A stretch of 64,000 bases of DNA from contig JAGPYM010000013.1 of NCBI GenBank assembly GCA_020736575.1, positions 930,001 to 994,000 of the forward strand. Direction: 5' to 3'. The stretch's first letter is position 1. Each line of letters opens with the position of its first letter. The notes below the pieces were generated by a model that was not told the origin of the DNA, did no database searches, and saw only the letters and a list, made by a program, of their open reading frames with translations. Below are positions 1-11,213 of the stretch, piece by piece. The position numbers and the translations under genes are program-made. Source of the DNA: Thelonectria olida (Eukaryota; Ascomycota; Sordariomycetes; Hypocreales; Nectriaceae).

Positions 1-1
1 C

Positions 2-100
2 GATAAGTCTAGTGACGATAAGTCTAATGACGACAAGTCTAGTGACGATAAGTCTAATGACGACAAGTCTAACGATGACAAGTCTAACGACGATGAATCT
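2..100 (+). repeat. 15-bp tandem repeat (DDKS unit)
   Basis: About six consecutive imperfect copies of a 15-base unit (gacgataagtctagt / gacgacaagtctaat) run from the left edge to about position 100, inside the partial reading frame. The array probably continues outside the window. Copies differ mainly at synonymous positions and at the serine/asparagine codon. Confidence 0.85.
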
Positions 101-223
101 CAATCCCAGGAGTCCAACGACAACAAGACAAGCGACGCTGCAGGACTGTTTAGCCAAGGATGGCGACTTCGCCTAGGAGAAGCCGCGTTCTCGGGGCTGA
201 TCTTGGCGATAACTTGCTGGTAA
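2..223 (+). CDS. 3' end of a probable GPI-anchored surface protein with DDKS repeats (partial)
   Basis: The reading frame enters from the left edge and stops at TAA 221-223, giving 74 visible residues. The first 35 or so are a tandem array of a five-residue unit of the form (S/N)DDKS, encoded by a 15-base repeat that alternates gat/gac and agt/aat. A serine- and acid-rich linker follows, then a C-terminal hydrophobic tail (AAFSGLILAITCW) preceded by small residues (SDAAG). That pattern is what a GPI-attachment signal looks like, so a cell-wall or plasma-membrane surface protein is likely. The N-terminal part lies outside the window, so the family cannot be named. A type I membrane protein with a very short tail is the alternative. 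Confidence 0.6.
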   Translation, partial: DKSSDDKSNDDKSSDDKSNDDKSNDDKSNDDESQSQESNDNKTSDAAGLFSQGWRLRLGEAAFSGLILAITCW

Positions 224-1189
224 AGAGAGGTTGTTTTTAGAAAGCCAAAGATCAATATATCGAAGAGTCATAGTCCCACAGGCGCACCAGTTAGTAGTGG
301 AGAGCATGCAAATGATCCAGATGGCGCATGAAGCCACCGGTGTGTGACAGGCCCAGCTACCTTCGGAATGAGCACCATACTATCCTATTACAGTAGAGAA
401 CAACAATAGCAACAGCATGATCTTGTACATCTCAGTTGAACTTCAAGTTGTTAACCTTGCACTATTTCTTATGTGTTTCGCAAGGGGACAATGCAGAGAA
501 TTGATGTGCACCTGAGTTTCCCGTCTTAGACTAAGTCCTAGTATCAGTGGAGTAGTAATCATCGCACAGCTACTCAAGGATCCCCGAGCAAAGATTCCAC
601 GGGGCATTACACGCAGCGAATGTGAGTAGCTTTACTATGACAGTGACGTAGAACAACTGATACCGCAGTCAAGATTGGCCATTGGTGGATTCATATTATC
701 TGTAGGTAGGTAGTTTAGCAGGTGGAAATAAATGACAAATTGTGTACTCTCAGCACTCAGGCTTATCTCAGCGCTCATTGCAGCTGGCGAAGGAAGGGAA
801 GTTGACTTACTAAACGAATCGGATTCTACGCTGAACATAAACCAGATAGGACCGCTTTATGTGCAAAAGTACGCCGTCTCTTCTTATTGTTCGGTTTAAG
901 AAATGGTGTGCAATGTTGTCTTGTTACTAGAGCGTTGCATCTGTAATTGTGTGACAAGAACCTAGTTTTGACCACCTCCTTGTAGTTGTGGTTGCCCTTG
1001 ATCGCGGACTTGGGCCTGAGCTTGGGCTTGAGTCCGTTGCTGAATCACGCTTTGTCTCTTCATTTGCCTTATCATTAACCGCGATTGGCCATTAGGTACG
1101 TTGGCTAGGTTTGGCCTGTTGCTCCGTGTGTGATTCATCTCCTGAGGGGTGACGTGGAGGGCCTCTGAAGGAATGTTTGGTACAGTCTT
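224..1189. other. Intergenic region, no gene seen
   Basis: This stretch lies between two convergent genes. Short open frames occur on both strands but none shows a recognisable domain or supported splice structure. It should hold the 3' untranslated regions of both neighbours. Confidence 0.5.
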
Positions 1190-4100
1190 CTATAAAGGTT
1201 GACCATTTGGTCGCTGGCCAGTGTTCGACGTCGTATCACTCCTATTTGGGTTGTCACGTCGGCGGCTTGCCTGCGCTACGAGCGCGTTCCATGAGATACC
1301 AAGCCTTCGCAAACAATTTTTTGGTCCAATGCGTGTGCTGAGTTTGGGACGGTTGGGAGGTTGTGCCTCGGGGTCTGCTCCATTTTCCAATAAGAATCTC
1401 ATAAACTGCAATGCCTCCATGCTGTCTTTGCCCGATGCAATAAAGAGAGGTGTATAAGCCGTCAAATTATTCCTTCCGTCCACATTTGCGCCCTGAGCAA
1501 GGTAGAACGTTGCGATGGGGATGGAGCAGCACCCGGAGGCCAAGGTTCGAAGCCCCAATTCGAGCTCCCTTTCATTGAAAAGATTTGGCAACCGATGTAA
1601 GCACTCCAAAACCAGTGCTTCTTCGTGAATGTCTGGTCGTGATGGATGGAGACCGTTGAAGAACCACTCAGCTCTCACACGGCATAGTGGAAATACAAGC
1701 TTTATCAGCTCGGCGGATCTTTCCATTGTCAGGGCCTTTGCGAAGGACCGGCTGAAGAGATATAGGCTATACGGGTCCGTTTTAAGAGGAAAGAAGCGAA
1801 AGACTTCGAGATTTACCATTTCAGCAGCGGTTCTGAAGATGTCATTACCGAGTGATCTGGACCTAGAACCCAAACGAAAGCTGTCTTCTGATTTCACTTG
1901 GCCCATCAAAAAGTGAAGAATTGCAGAAGAAGAACCTTCCTTGATAGCAGTCAGCAGCAACTCAACGCAACATTTCCGCGCCTCTTCCGACAGATCAAGA
2001 ATGGTCTCAAAATCATCAGCTTTGACTGCATCCTCCAGAAAACTAGCCATTTCAGCGTCGCTTCCCAGCTTTCTTGGCATCGTTTTACTTCGCGCCAAAT
2101 TGTCGGTGTGATAATGCTTCAGATGCACATTCAGAAGAGCCTGCGTTCTGAAGCCGAGCTCGAAGAAGGGGCAGTCCTCTTGGTCGCATTTGTAGGGCCG
2201 CGTATGGACCTTCATATGCTGGTTTCTCTGAGCTTGGGTCTTGAACCCGATCCTGTAAAACGGACATCCGTATCGACCACATTTGTAGATGTGCTCGCCG
2301 TAGAGGCTCTTTAGTGAAGAGCACTGGCAAGAATGCCGATGGCTCTTCGTTTCGCACAGTGCTGACTCGAGAGATCTGCGAATGCGTAGCTGTGCACCCG
2401 ATAGTGTGAGAGGGTCGAGATACTCCCAATCGCTCAGATCATCTACATACCGTCTCGTTAATAAAATGTAATGTAGGTAGTGATAGCTGGCATTGAGATA
2501 TCGAACTTACTGTCGCTAAGACAGAATTCTCTCCACCGTCTCCGTGCAAATGTGTCAGCTTGGATGAGAACGTCGAAGATATCTGGCTGTGCATCTTTGA
2601 ACCGATCAAATTCTTTGGAGGAAGATGCAGCATCTCCTGAGAAGCCCGTATTGCGCCGAGCCGTCATGAGCTGACGCAAGTCAGCCAGCAGGTCTCGATT
2701 CCGTGCTGCACCTGCTTTTTTCACATGTCGCAGCCAGTACAGGCAAGCGTAGCCCTCGAAGACATAAGCACCTGACATTATATTGCTTTGCAAGACGTCG
2801 TCCGAAAGGTCTGCATCAAAGCATTCCGAGCTAAGATATCGAAGGCACATGGAAACCAGAGATGCGTTGACGTCTGCATCTTGAAGGTAGCCCCCAGGGG
2901 CACTTTGAGTACTGAAGAGAAACCTGAAAATCGTTAGAAGCTTTTAGGAGAGGCGTGAACATGATCATACTCGTGGATGGAGAAATGAACGAACTGTATT
3001 GAGCCATCAATCTCTTCAAGGATAGGGCCGCAGCGTTGGATCAAGTCCAAGAACAAGCGCCGACACCCCCGGGAAGGATTCCCTCCTCGTGAGGTAGACA
3101 CGGCGAGCTGAATCTCGGTTTTGCTAAGCGGCACGGCGGAGCATGCGACCAATCCTAGGATTTCTCTGGCTTCTTCGCGTTCGCGTTCGCTGAGATTGTC
3201 ATCGATGCGTGAAAGAATCCGTCCATAGCTAATCAGTCTCAGTCAGCTTGGCCCGCAACGTGGTAGTCATGTAATAACACACGCTTCATCGAGGCCATTG
3301 GGCAAATTGTTGACCTCCTCTCGAACTGAGTCCAAGTCTCCCATTAGGACAAGCGTGTCGCAAAGTAGTCTTGCGTACAGAAACATTCCTAACACTTTGG
3401 TCAGCATGACCCTACCAGCAAGACTGGTACTCGAGAATCGGTTCTGCAACTCACCTCTTGCGTTAGTGGCAACTGGCTTCATCAGCTGGCTCATCTCGTT
3501 TCCTACTTCCAGGTCCAAGCCGAGATCGGAGATCAACGTCAAGGCTCTCCTATCTACATATGTCTGAATATCATAGTGGTTGGCTTCATGGACGCGGATA
3601 GGTTCGACTTTTCCAGACAATAAACGGGAAATATCGTGTTCAGCCCTGCTGGCTATAAGCAACTTCAAAGATTTTCGCTGATCCTGAAGGTCTAAAAGAG
3701 CTTGGACAAGGATGACTCTCTCCGAATCTCTCATTTCATCCAACCCGTCCAAAACAATGTACGTGGTAGACGAGCCGACTAAAAGATCCTTGAGAAGATC
3801 TTTGGCGAACTCGACAGAGCTGGTCAGTTTTCGAAAGCTCTTGTCATACGCAGAGACCAATTTGGGTTGCAGATCTTTGTTGTCAAGAACAATCTGAAAG
3901 GCGAGTGAGTGCAGAACCCCCAAGGGAGAAGTCTTCTGGCGGTAATTGAGAAATGCGAACGCCAATGGATCTTTTCTTGATGCGATTTGGCGGATGATGA
4001 TTGATGACAGATAAGTCTTGCCTGACGTTCGTTACATCGTTAGCTAGGTAGCAGTGAGAATAGGAAAACTGGAAACACAAACCTGCCCCCGGTATGCCCT

Positions 4101-5161
4101 CAAGCCAAAGAAGTCTGATGGAGTCGTCTGAGGCATCAAACCACTGCTGGAACTGCGGATTACTGGAGAGCCAAGACGCAGAGTCTATGACACACTTCTC
4201 CTTCAACCGTTCTAATTCTTCATCGTACAGATTCGGAGCGAGCGAGGCAAATACCATGTCAAAGTCCTGCCGTTGCTGGAACTCATGGCTTCTTTCGTAC
4301 TCTTCCAGTGAACGGGTACGAGCTGAGTGCGCTTCAGCAATTTCAGCTATTGTGACTTCACCTTGCATGAGCATTCTGTGTTTCGTAATGTTGTCCTGGA
4401 CAACTTTGAGCTTGCCGGCATATCTAGGCCACAGAGATTCGAATAAGATGCTCCATTCTGCAGATGGCGGGTTCCAGGTCAGTGCGATTCAAAAGCAGAT
4501 TTGACGATTCAGCAATAGTTTTGAGCACATACTTTTATGCTTGAAGAAGCCCAACACTATAGCGTGAAAGTCTAGAATGTCCCGAAAGAAGACGCAAAGA
4601 ACTTGGTGGATCTGCGTGTTTCCCTTGAACAGTCCTGCGTACTTTTGGAACGCTGGCAATGCGGCTCCTATCTGTGAAATCACGTCGAGGAGTTTATCGA
4701 AGGCTTTCATATATGTACTCGAGATCTAGATATATCGTGAGTCTTCAATACCTACCCAGGGTTTATGATAAGCGACGAACGAGAAGCACGAGTCTGACTG
4801 GCCCCTGAGCTCATTAGAATCCACTGCTTTCTGGAGAAGAGCGTTAGAGTAATACCCAGATTAGGGCCAGTATGTCTGGCTTGACTTGCACAAATGTGTC
4901 GATGACTTTGGCGTAGCTGCTGAGGCATTCAAGGAAGGGTTGAATCTTGCCGAGGTTTCGCAGTGTTCCACTCTTTGCTTGGTCTTTTTGGATCTGATCG
5001 GTGGCATTGTAGACATCATCAATCGTCGAGAAGTTTGAAAAGTCATAATTGGACCCCTTTGGAAAATTCAAGAGAAAATCGTCTTTGGCGCTTTCAAACG
5101 CGTCAGTCACAGTCGTTGAGCAGGTCATCCTGTCTGTGTGCTCGTCGGAAGAGGGGATCAT
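1190..5161 (-). CDS. NLR-like NACHT NTPase with C2H2 zinc fingers and ankyrin-like C-terminus
   Basis: This multi-exon gene of about 1,170 residues can be followed through about seven introns. Exon 1 (ATG 5161) and the next exons match the fungal N-terminal domain usually annotated DUF7708 (ALIW..., AFDKLLDVISQIGAALP, LFESLWPRY). The NACHT NTPase has its P-loop GIPGAGKT split by an intron near 4020-4085 and Walker B YIVLDGLDE near 3740. A winged-helix-like segment follows (VACSAVPLSKTE, IQFVHFSIHEF). Two C2H2 fingers (CX4CX12HX3H spacing; KCGRYGC and KCDQEDC) lie near 2160-2290, and an ankyrin-like TPLFIASGKDS...LLENGADPE motif is near 1400. Several key introns restore frame exactly (3965/4085, 2890/2935, 2450/2510). 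The junction between about 4728 and 4851 can be spliced in phase but leaves out part of the usual DUF7708 core. Fungal NACHT proteins act in non-self recognition and regulated cell death; a specific role here is inference. Confidence 0.8.
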
Positions 5162-5524
5162 GAGCAGAGGACGCCAAGTAGGCGCGTCGAGGAATATTTA
5201 GGGCATTTTTCGCACCCTTCGATGGCTGCTGGCCCCCGAAAGAAAGCCTCGAGAAAGCTGCACAAGGGGCACAGCCAACACGAAGCACAGCCCTGCTGAG
5301 AATGATAGGCGGTCAAGTGCCGACCTGAAGGGATTGTGGCTTGCAAAGTGCTAAGCGCTGGTTGCACAGGCTCATCTTACCGCCAGCCCAGTGTGATATG
5401 TCCCGTTGAGAGCCAATACGGCGCCGCCACACTAGACTCAGCAGCAAGGAGCATGAATGGCACATCGCTAGGCAGAATGGCTGGCTGAATGTGGCCGGGC
5501 AGAGTCGGTTTTTGCGTGAATTAA
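5162..5524. promoter_or_regulatory. Shared divergent promoter region of NLR and SNF2 genes
   Basis: These 363 bases separate the divergent starts of the NACHT gene (left) and the SNF2-like gene (right). Both promoters should be here. I see no clear TATA box or repeated operator. Confidence 0.4.
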
Positions 5525-8500
5525 ATGGCCAGTCTGCCCGTAGCCAGAGCCCTCTTCTCATTGCCATCGGGAACATGTTTCGCCATGCACGACGATCTCG
5601 ACGGATACGACTGGCGCACTGGAGTCAAAAGACCCACAGATAAGTCACAAACAGAATCATGGTCTCTCCAGCCAGGGCTCGGGGCCCCGCCGTTGAAAAG
5701 ATCTCGTCCTGCCACGCCCACGGTCGTCATCTCAGCAGAGCCGCAAGACCACATGCTCCAGGTCGACAATGACGGCAATGACTCTCAATGGCAGCCTGAA
5801 TTCCTACAAGCATCCGACGGAGGTAGCAGGTTCCTATTAGTCCACTACTAAGGGTGCTGTGCTGACTCCTTCACAGGCAGCTCAAATACACCCATCTCGT
5901 CCACCATAGAATCCCCAGCCGCCGTGGCTGAGGTCGCTGACCGCACCTTCGACACTTGTTTTGGCATGGTATTCCCACTCTTTTTGTCACTTTTCTTCTT
6001 TTTCTCACGCTATTTTCCGCTGCTCTCCTCCATCTCATAACAAGATACTCAAGAAATAGTCAACGTGCTAACCGAAGTTGAGGTCAAAATAACGTGTCCA
6101 AATCTGAGGGTCGCTGCATTAGGTGACGTCAAGCAGCCATTTATTCATGTTTCCCTGAGCATTGAAGGCCACACAGTCATAGTGCGCAATTCAGATTCTC
6201 AGCAGTATGGAGGGTTACTCAAACATCAGACGGCGGCGGTATTAACGGAGATCTTTGAGAGATACGAGGCAACGTTCCAGGCCTTCATCCTTGTCAAGCA
6301 AGTCAAGAAAGGAGCTGTTCTGGATCATGACCTCTGTGTCGTGATCTATGGCACGAAAGAGAAGGGAAATGGAATTGGCCAAGCCCTGGACAGAGCTGAG
6401 CTCTTCCTTCAGCACCCTCACATCGTGGAGCCATCCGTGGAGTACTCGAATCCGCACTACTTATGCAGACCAGGGGCATCCATGCCAAAACTTGACGCAT
6501 CTACGATTTTCTTAGGTTCTGCCAAAGATTCGAAAGCTTTAGCAGAGAATGATCCCCTCAAACGTCAGGTATTGGGGGTGTTTGACTCTGCCCAAGGACC
6601 ACAAGTGTTCTCTTCGGCCTCTACGAGTCCACGTCTATGCACACCACTGAAGCCGTAAGTTTTGTACAGACTATTCCTGCTTGCAAACAGTATTCTGATA
6701 TGATATAGTCACCAGTCTAAGGCGCTTTCAATGATGATTGAGAAGGAGAGTGGGCGACTTCAAGAGCATGAGTTTGGGGCGTTATGGACACAAGTAGTCC
6801 ATCGTGACGGCACCCTCAGGTACTTGGCCGAAGCCAAACGTCACAAAAGGAACCCAAAAACTAATCAGAGAATGTCTCTAGATACAAGAACACGGTTACT
6901 GGGTCGACACAAATCATTCAACCCCGAACCTGTCTCGGGGGACTTCTTGCTGATGTGAGTATGGTTCACCACTTCCCCATGTCAATATACTTATTTGCCA
7001 AGGAAATGGGGTTGGGAAAGACACTGTCCATGATCGCGCTCATCGCTTCATCCCTCGACAGTATGAGCATGGGTACGGAGAAGGAATTGCTACCTAATAG
7101 TTCGTTGAGTCGGACGACTTTGGTTGTTGCACCGCTGTGTTGTAAGTAAATATGAAGTCCTCTCTTGGGTGTATGCCAGTATACTAAGTGTTGAAAGTGC
7201 TTCAAGAATGGGAACAACAGATACAGAGGTTTGATCCGTCGATTCATAAGCCGCAATGATCCAGGCTGAATTTCTTTTAACAGGCACACATACCCAGGGA
7301 CAGTTTCTTATTACGTGTACCACGGCTCGAACAGAAAGGATATGGCTCAGTTGGCGGCCTACGACATTGTGTTGACAACCTATGACACCCTAATAGCAGA
7401 TCAAACACGCCGATCAGAGTCTGATGTCACAAGCGAAACACTGAGGTCTATGGAATGGGCTCGAATTGTTCTAGATGAAGGTTTGAAGCGAGGGGATGAC
7501 TATCCTGTACCCTTATATTCTGTGCAGGGAGCTGACATTCCGGTCATCTAGCTCATGTGATTCGAAATCGATCGTCGAAACGCCTTCAGGCTGTTCATGC
7601 TCTCAACGCTCGATGCCGTTGGTGCCTTACAGGGACGCCCATATACAACCGTATCGAAGACTTCGGGTCTCTTCTCGCTTTCTTGCGCGTCTCCCCGTTT
7701 GACGAGGCTTCAGCTTTTGCATCGCGGATATCCGCACCGCTCAGGACCAATATGGAGCAAGGGCTGCAGACTCTGAGGAAGCTGGTCCAAGCGATATCTC
7801 TCAGAAGAACCAAGAGTTCTGTTATCGCGCAACTTCATCTGCCACCGCGCCACGCAGTGACTCAACATGTTCATCTCAATCCACAGGAGCGCAATAACTA
7901 CGATATTCTCAAGATGAGTTATGGTGCAATTCTCAGTAACGATTGTTACGACACCCAGCAAGCCAGATCGATGGGCTGTGTCTTCCAAACAATCTCAAGG
8001 CTACGGCAGTTCTGCGACCATGGACTGGATCTTCTACCGAGACAGGTTCTGGAAATATTTGACGGACCAGCCAGCCAAGCACAACTCTCTGATCGTATTT
8101 TAGGAATGGAAGAACGATGCGGAGCCTGCAAATCAAATCTCGATGTCAGCTTGGAGAATACCATGGACATGCCATCCCTTGAGTGCGGGCATCCGCTTTG
8201 TAATCGGTGCGGGCTGAAGAAGGACGAGGACGAATACCTCAGCACCACGATCTGCAAACTTTGCTTCGAATCCAGAAGCCCTTCTTCTCAGCCTCCCGGA
8301 AGCCCAGATCTTGCTACGATGGCTTCTGGTGGAGTCTGCGAATACGTGCCGTCGTCCAAAGTTATCGCGCTGCTCAGCAACTTGCAGGCGGAACGAGCCC
8401 AAGGCTTGGGCGGGAAGCCGGTCAAAAGGTAACTGAAATCACCGCTCAGGTTCTGCACCAGGTGCATCGTCGCTAACTACAGCGCAGCGTTGTGTTTTCC

Positions 8501-9147
8501 TTTTGGACGAAGATGCTGGATCTAATCCAAAAGGCCCTCGTTTTGTATGGTTTCCAGTTCGAGAGAATCGATGGGAGTAGATCGGATGCCCAGAGAAGAC
8601 ATTCATGCCACGTATTTCGCACAGATGACAATTGCACTGTGCTTTTGGCCTCGATTGGCAGCGCTGGTGTCGGGTATGACAAACCATGTTCTGCGTTTTC
8701 GCCTCTGCCACTCAATATTAGGAACTCTTCTAACACTTCTTACTATGCGCCAGACTCAACCTCACAGCAGCATCGAGGGTCCATCTCATGGAGCCGCAAT
8801 GGAGCCCCATGGCGGAAGAACAGGCTTTCGACCGGGTACACAGAATGGGCCAGCGTCAGGAGGTGATAGCAACCCGATACGTTGTGAAGGATTCTATCGA
8901 AGAGGTAAGAAACCCAGTTGGCCCTTGATCTCATCCCATTGGCCGGATACTCAGATTATTTTCAGTATGTTCTTCAAGTCCAGAAAATCAAGTCCGCCGT
9001 CATCAGCGAATCGTTTCCGACGGAAGGGGGCGCAAAAGTCGACAATGTTCGTGAGCAGCTTAAGAAGGTTTGGTCATCCTGCTGTAAAAGTATCGCATTA
9101 GTTTACGCAGTCCTCTGACAATGGTGTAGTACTTGGATATATCGTAG
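5525..9147 (+). CDS. SNF2-family (RAD5/HLTF-like) DNA-dependent ATPase with RING finger
   Basis: From 6065 on, the gene reads through about eight introns to TAG 9145-9147. Splicing restores the canonical motifs: motif I DEMGLGKT (intron 6957-7003), motif II DEAH (intron about 7480-7550), motif III CLTGTP, an inserted RING-type C3HC4 cluster near 8116-8270 (RCGACK...CGHPLCNRC...CKLC), and helicase C-terminal motifs (SVVFSFW, AGVGLNLTAASRV, DRVHRMGQ). This order (helicase N, RING, helicase C) is that of the RAD5/HLTF/RAD16 group, which remodels chromatin or acts in DNA damage tolerance as E3 ligases. An upstream open stretch (ATG 5525) gives a plausible N-terminal exon. However, I found no canonical splice that joins its DTCFGM end (5969) in frame to the segment before 6065, so the true start or an N-terminal frame break is unresolved. 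Everything downstream is intact. Confidence 0.8.
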
Positions 9148-9190
9148 CGTACCTGTATGTGTGTGGAATTGGACGGCTTGATGTCCTTGC

Positions 9191-9899
9191 GTTTAGATTT
9201 CTTATTACCACCAAGTCGTTTCACTCAATCCTAGGACTTTAGGTGGAACTGATGATAGCATGAGGATAACCTAAGGAATCGCTCTCTTGCCCGGGACTTC
9301 GTTGATATTGTGAACGCTTGAGATGCCGATGTCGAGCTATTTTCCCGTCCGGTGCAGTCTGTCAAGGTCACCCTGAGTCGGGGCCGACAAGCATTGCATG
9401 CAATAATTGCTGGCAGCCACGAGGGCAGAGCTGAAAACGTTGATTGCAAGATGGAGCGGTACGTTTAGAATTCTTATTCTATTGCATGGTCCGGAGCCCC
9501 GGACTACGAGACCACCCGAATCTGTGTAGTAGCCGCGGTAGAAGCCATAGTCGTCGTCGTTACTGATATTTTTCGCAGGTGTCTTTTTAGTTGCCCAGAT
9601 AACCACACTGATATTGATTATGAGGATAAAAACAGAGAGAAAGGAACTTGTAGCAAGACTGAATTTCCATCCAGATGGGAGTCTTGACAGGAGGGATGGT
9701 TTCTTGGGGGCTCCTCTGAGTTGATGTCGCAGTCCGGCTTCGGCTCGGCATCATTCGCCACTTGAGTGAGAGGGTTGTAATGCATAATGGGCTGGTAGAC
9801 ATATGTTGGAGGAGGCGCAAAGATTTGCCGTAGGAGCGTTATTCTAGTCACCACCCACAGCTCACACCAGACGGTGGACAACTCCAAGATATATATCAT
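9191..9899 (-). pseudogene. Decayed N-terminal remnant of a DUF6536 membrane protein
   Basis: Read leftwards from about 9710, one frame gives LPSGWKFSLAT, a hydrophobic helix, GPCNRIRILNVPLHLAINV and ASNYCMQCLSAPT. These are the conserved start of fungal DUF6536 multi-pass membrane proteins. The frame is then interrupted by TAG at 9337-9339, precisely where the family has Trp before LDIGISSV, and again by TAG at 9271-9273, another expected Trp before a hydrophobic segment (VILMLSSVP). After about 9200 the similarity is lost, so only about 150 of the usual 700 or so residues remain. A frame starting at 9899 could be the former first exon but needs a frame change near 9720 to join. Both stops equal C-to-T changes in CpA context on the + strand. 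This is a dead fragment. Confidence 0.65.
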
Positions 9900-11213
9900 G
9901 TATCATTTATATTGGAGGCCCGGAATAAGGTTCCTTGAGTAAGGTTTACTCGGCAGGGACTTTCACCTTGAGACCAACCGTGAGCCCTATTGAGAAGCTT
10001 ATTGTGATAGATACAAGGCTAGGGTTTGGCCTGTATCGACCTCTATTGTGTGCCTAGATTATCGGCTTTTTTAACAATAACAATAATATCATGTATCATT
10101 CTCTGTTTTACAGTACACAACCTCGCAGAGCATGCTTATGTGCCTCACGGTGCCAGCACAAAAGGCGGCTGCAATGACGCACACATAGGTAGGGAGGTTG
10201 TTTACAATCACTATATTTAGTAATGCGGAAGAGCTCCCACTGATCCTTATTCCGTGAAAAGAGTGTTACACATCGGCCCATTTTCTCATGCAAGCATTGC
10301 TTCCTCGTCGTCTTATTCGTAGCCTAGCTGAGAAGTAGATTATTCTGCCTCGCCCAGACACCACTTGCATTGAAGGTGGAAACAATCCAAATCAGTAACT
10401 CTGCAGTCAGCCCAGAGGCGGACCTTGGCCAACGGCAATATGACATATCAATTATCTAGCTGCGCTCGCCCATGCATGAGGTGTTTCGTGCAATGATCAC
10501 AGTACACGTCGGGCGAAACTAGCTTGCGTGCGGGACAGCAAGAGAACGCAACATGGTTCGCTCAGGCCCGTAGATCTGCAGAGGGATTTCAGCCCTGACT
10601 CAAAATAGCATCTGGTATCTGTCCGCGGCCAATGAAATGCTCAGCGGGAGCCCTACGCGTATAACTACTCTGCAGGCAACGCGCCGTTCCAAGAGCCAAA
10701 CCGACGGGATGGATCATGAGTGCCTGCACAGCCGCCCGAAGATCATAAGAATATTCCCCTGATTCACGCGCGTTGTCGACTTCAGCCGCTATCAGCGATT
10801 GGGTTTACAAGAAATCGCCCAAGGGTGATGCCATTGGGGAAGTCCCCAGTACAGGAACCAACGCCTATCACCACACTCGCCCATTTGAGTCTCACCAGTG
10901 GTGGACAGCCCAGTTCGAGTGTCGATTGCTGTCGTAGTAGTCGTCCTTGTTGTTGTGCCCATGCAAAACATCGACTCAAAGACCAAAATCGATCTAGAAT
11001 TCTCAGGAACGTTTCTTAAATCAAGAAGAGATTTACTATGCAAGACTATGACGGCCAAGTTTAATGAGATATAATCCGAGTCAACGATTACTTATTTACT
11101 TCTTTAGTTCATACAAGCTGAGTTTCTGCCCACTCAATATCCGTCCTTGTCCTTCCTTGTCCTTCCTTGTCCATCCTCAGCGCCATGCAAAACCGCCAGC
11201 AATATATCACCAA
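9900..11213. other. Intergenic region, no gene seen
   Basis: About 1.3 kb lies between the DUF6536 remnant and the 3' end of the PKS. Only short unsupported frames are present. The right end (about 11140-11172) carries roughly three copies of a ccttccttgt unit, probably within the PKS 3' untranslated region. Confidence 0.5.
11142..11172. repeat. Short tandem repeat ccttccttgt x3
   Basis: Three near-identical 10-base units follow one another just beyond the PKS stop codon. It looks like a simple microsatellite without evident function. Confidence 0.7.

Noticed and set aside
635..838. 67-residue open frame on the minus strand
   Set aside because: Short, no domain, in an intergenic region with no coding bias.
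2085..2429. 114-residue open frame on the minus strand
   Set aside because: Out of frame with the zinc-finger exon of the NACHT gene, which explains the sequence fully.
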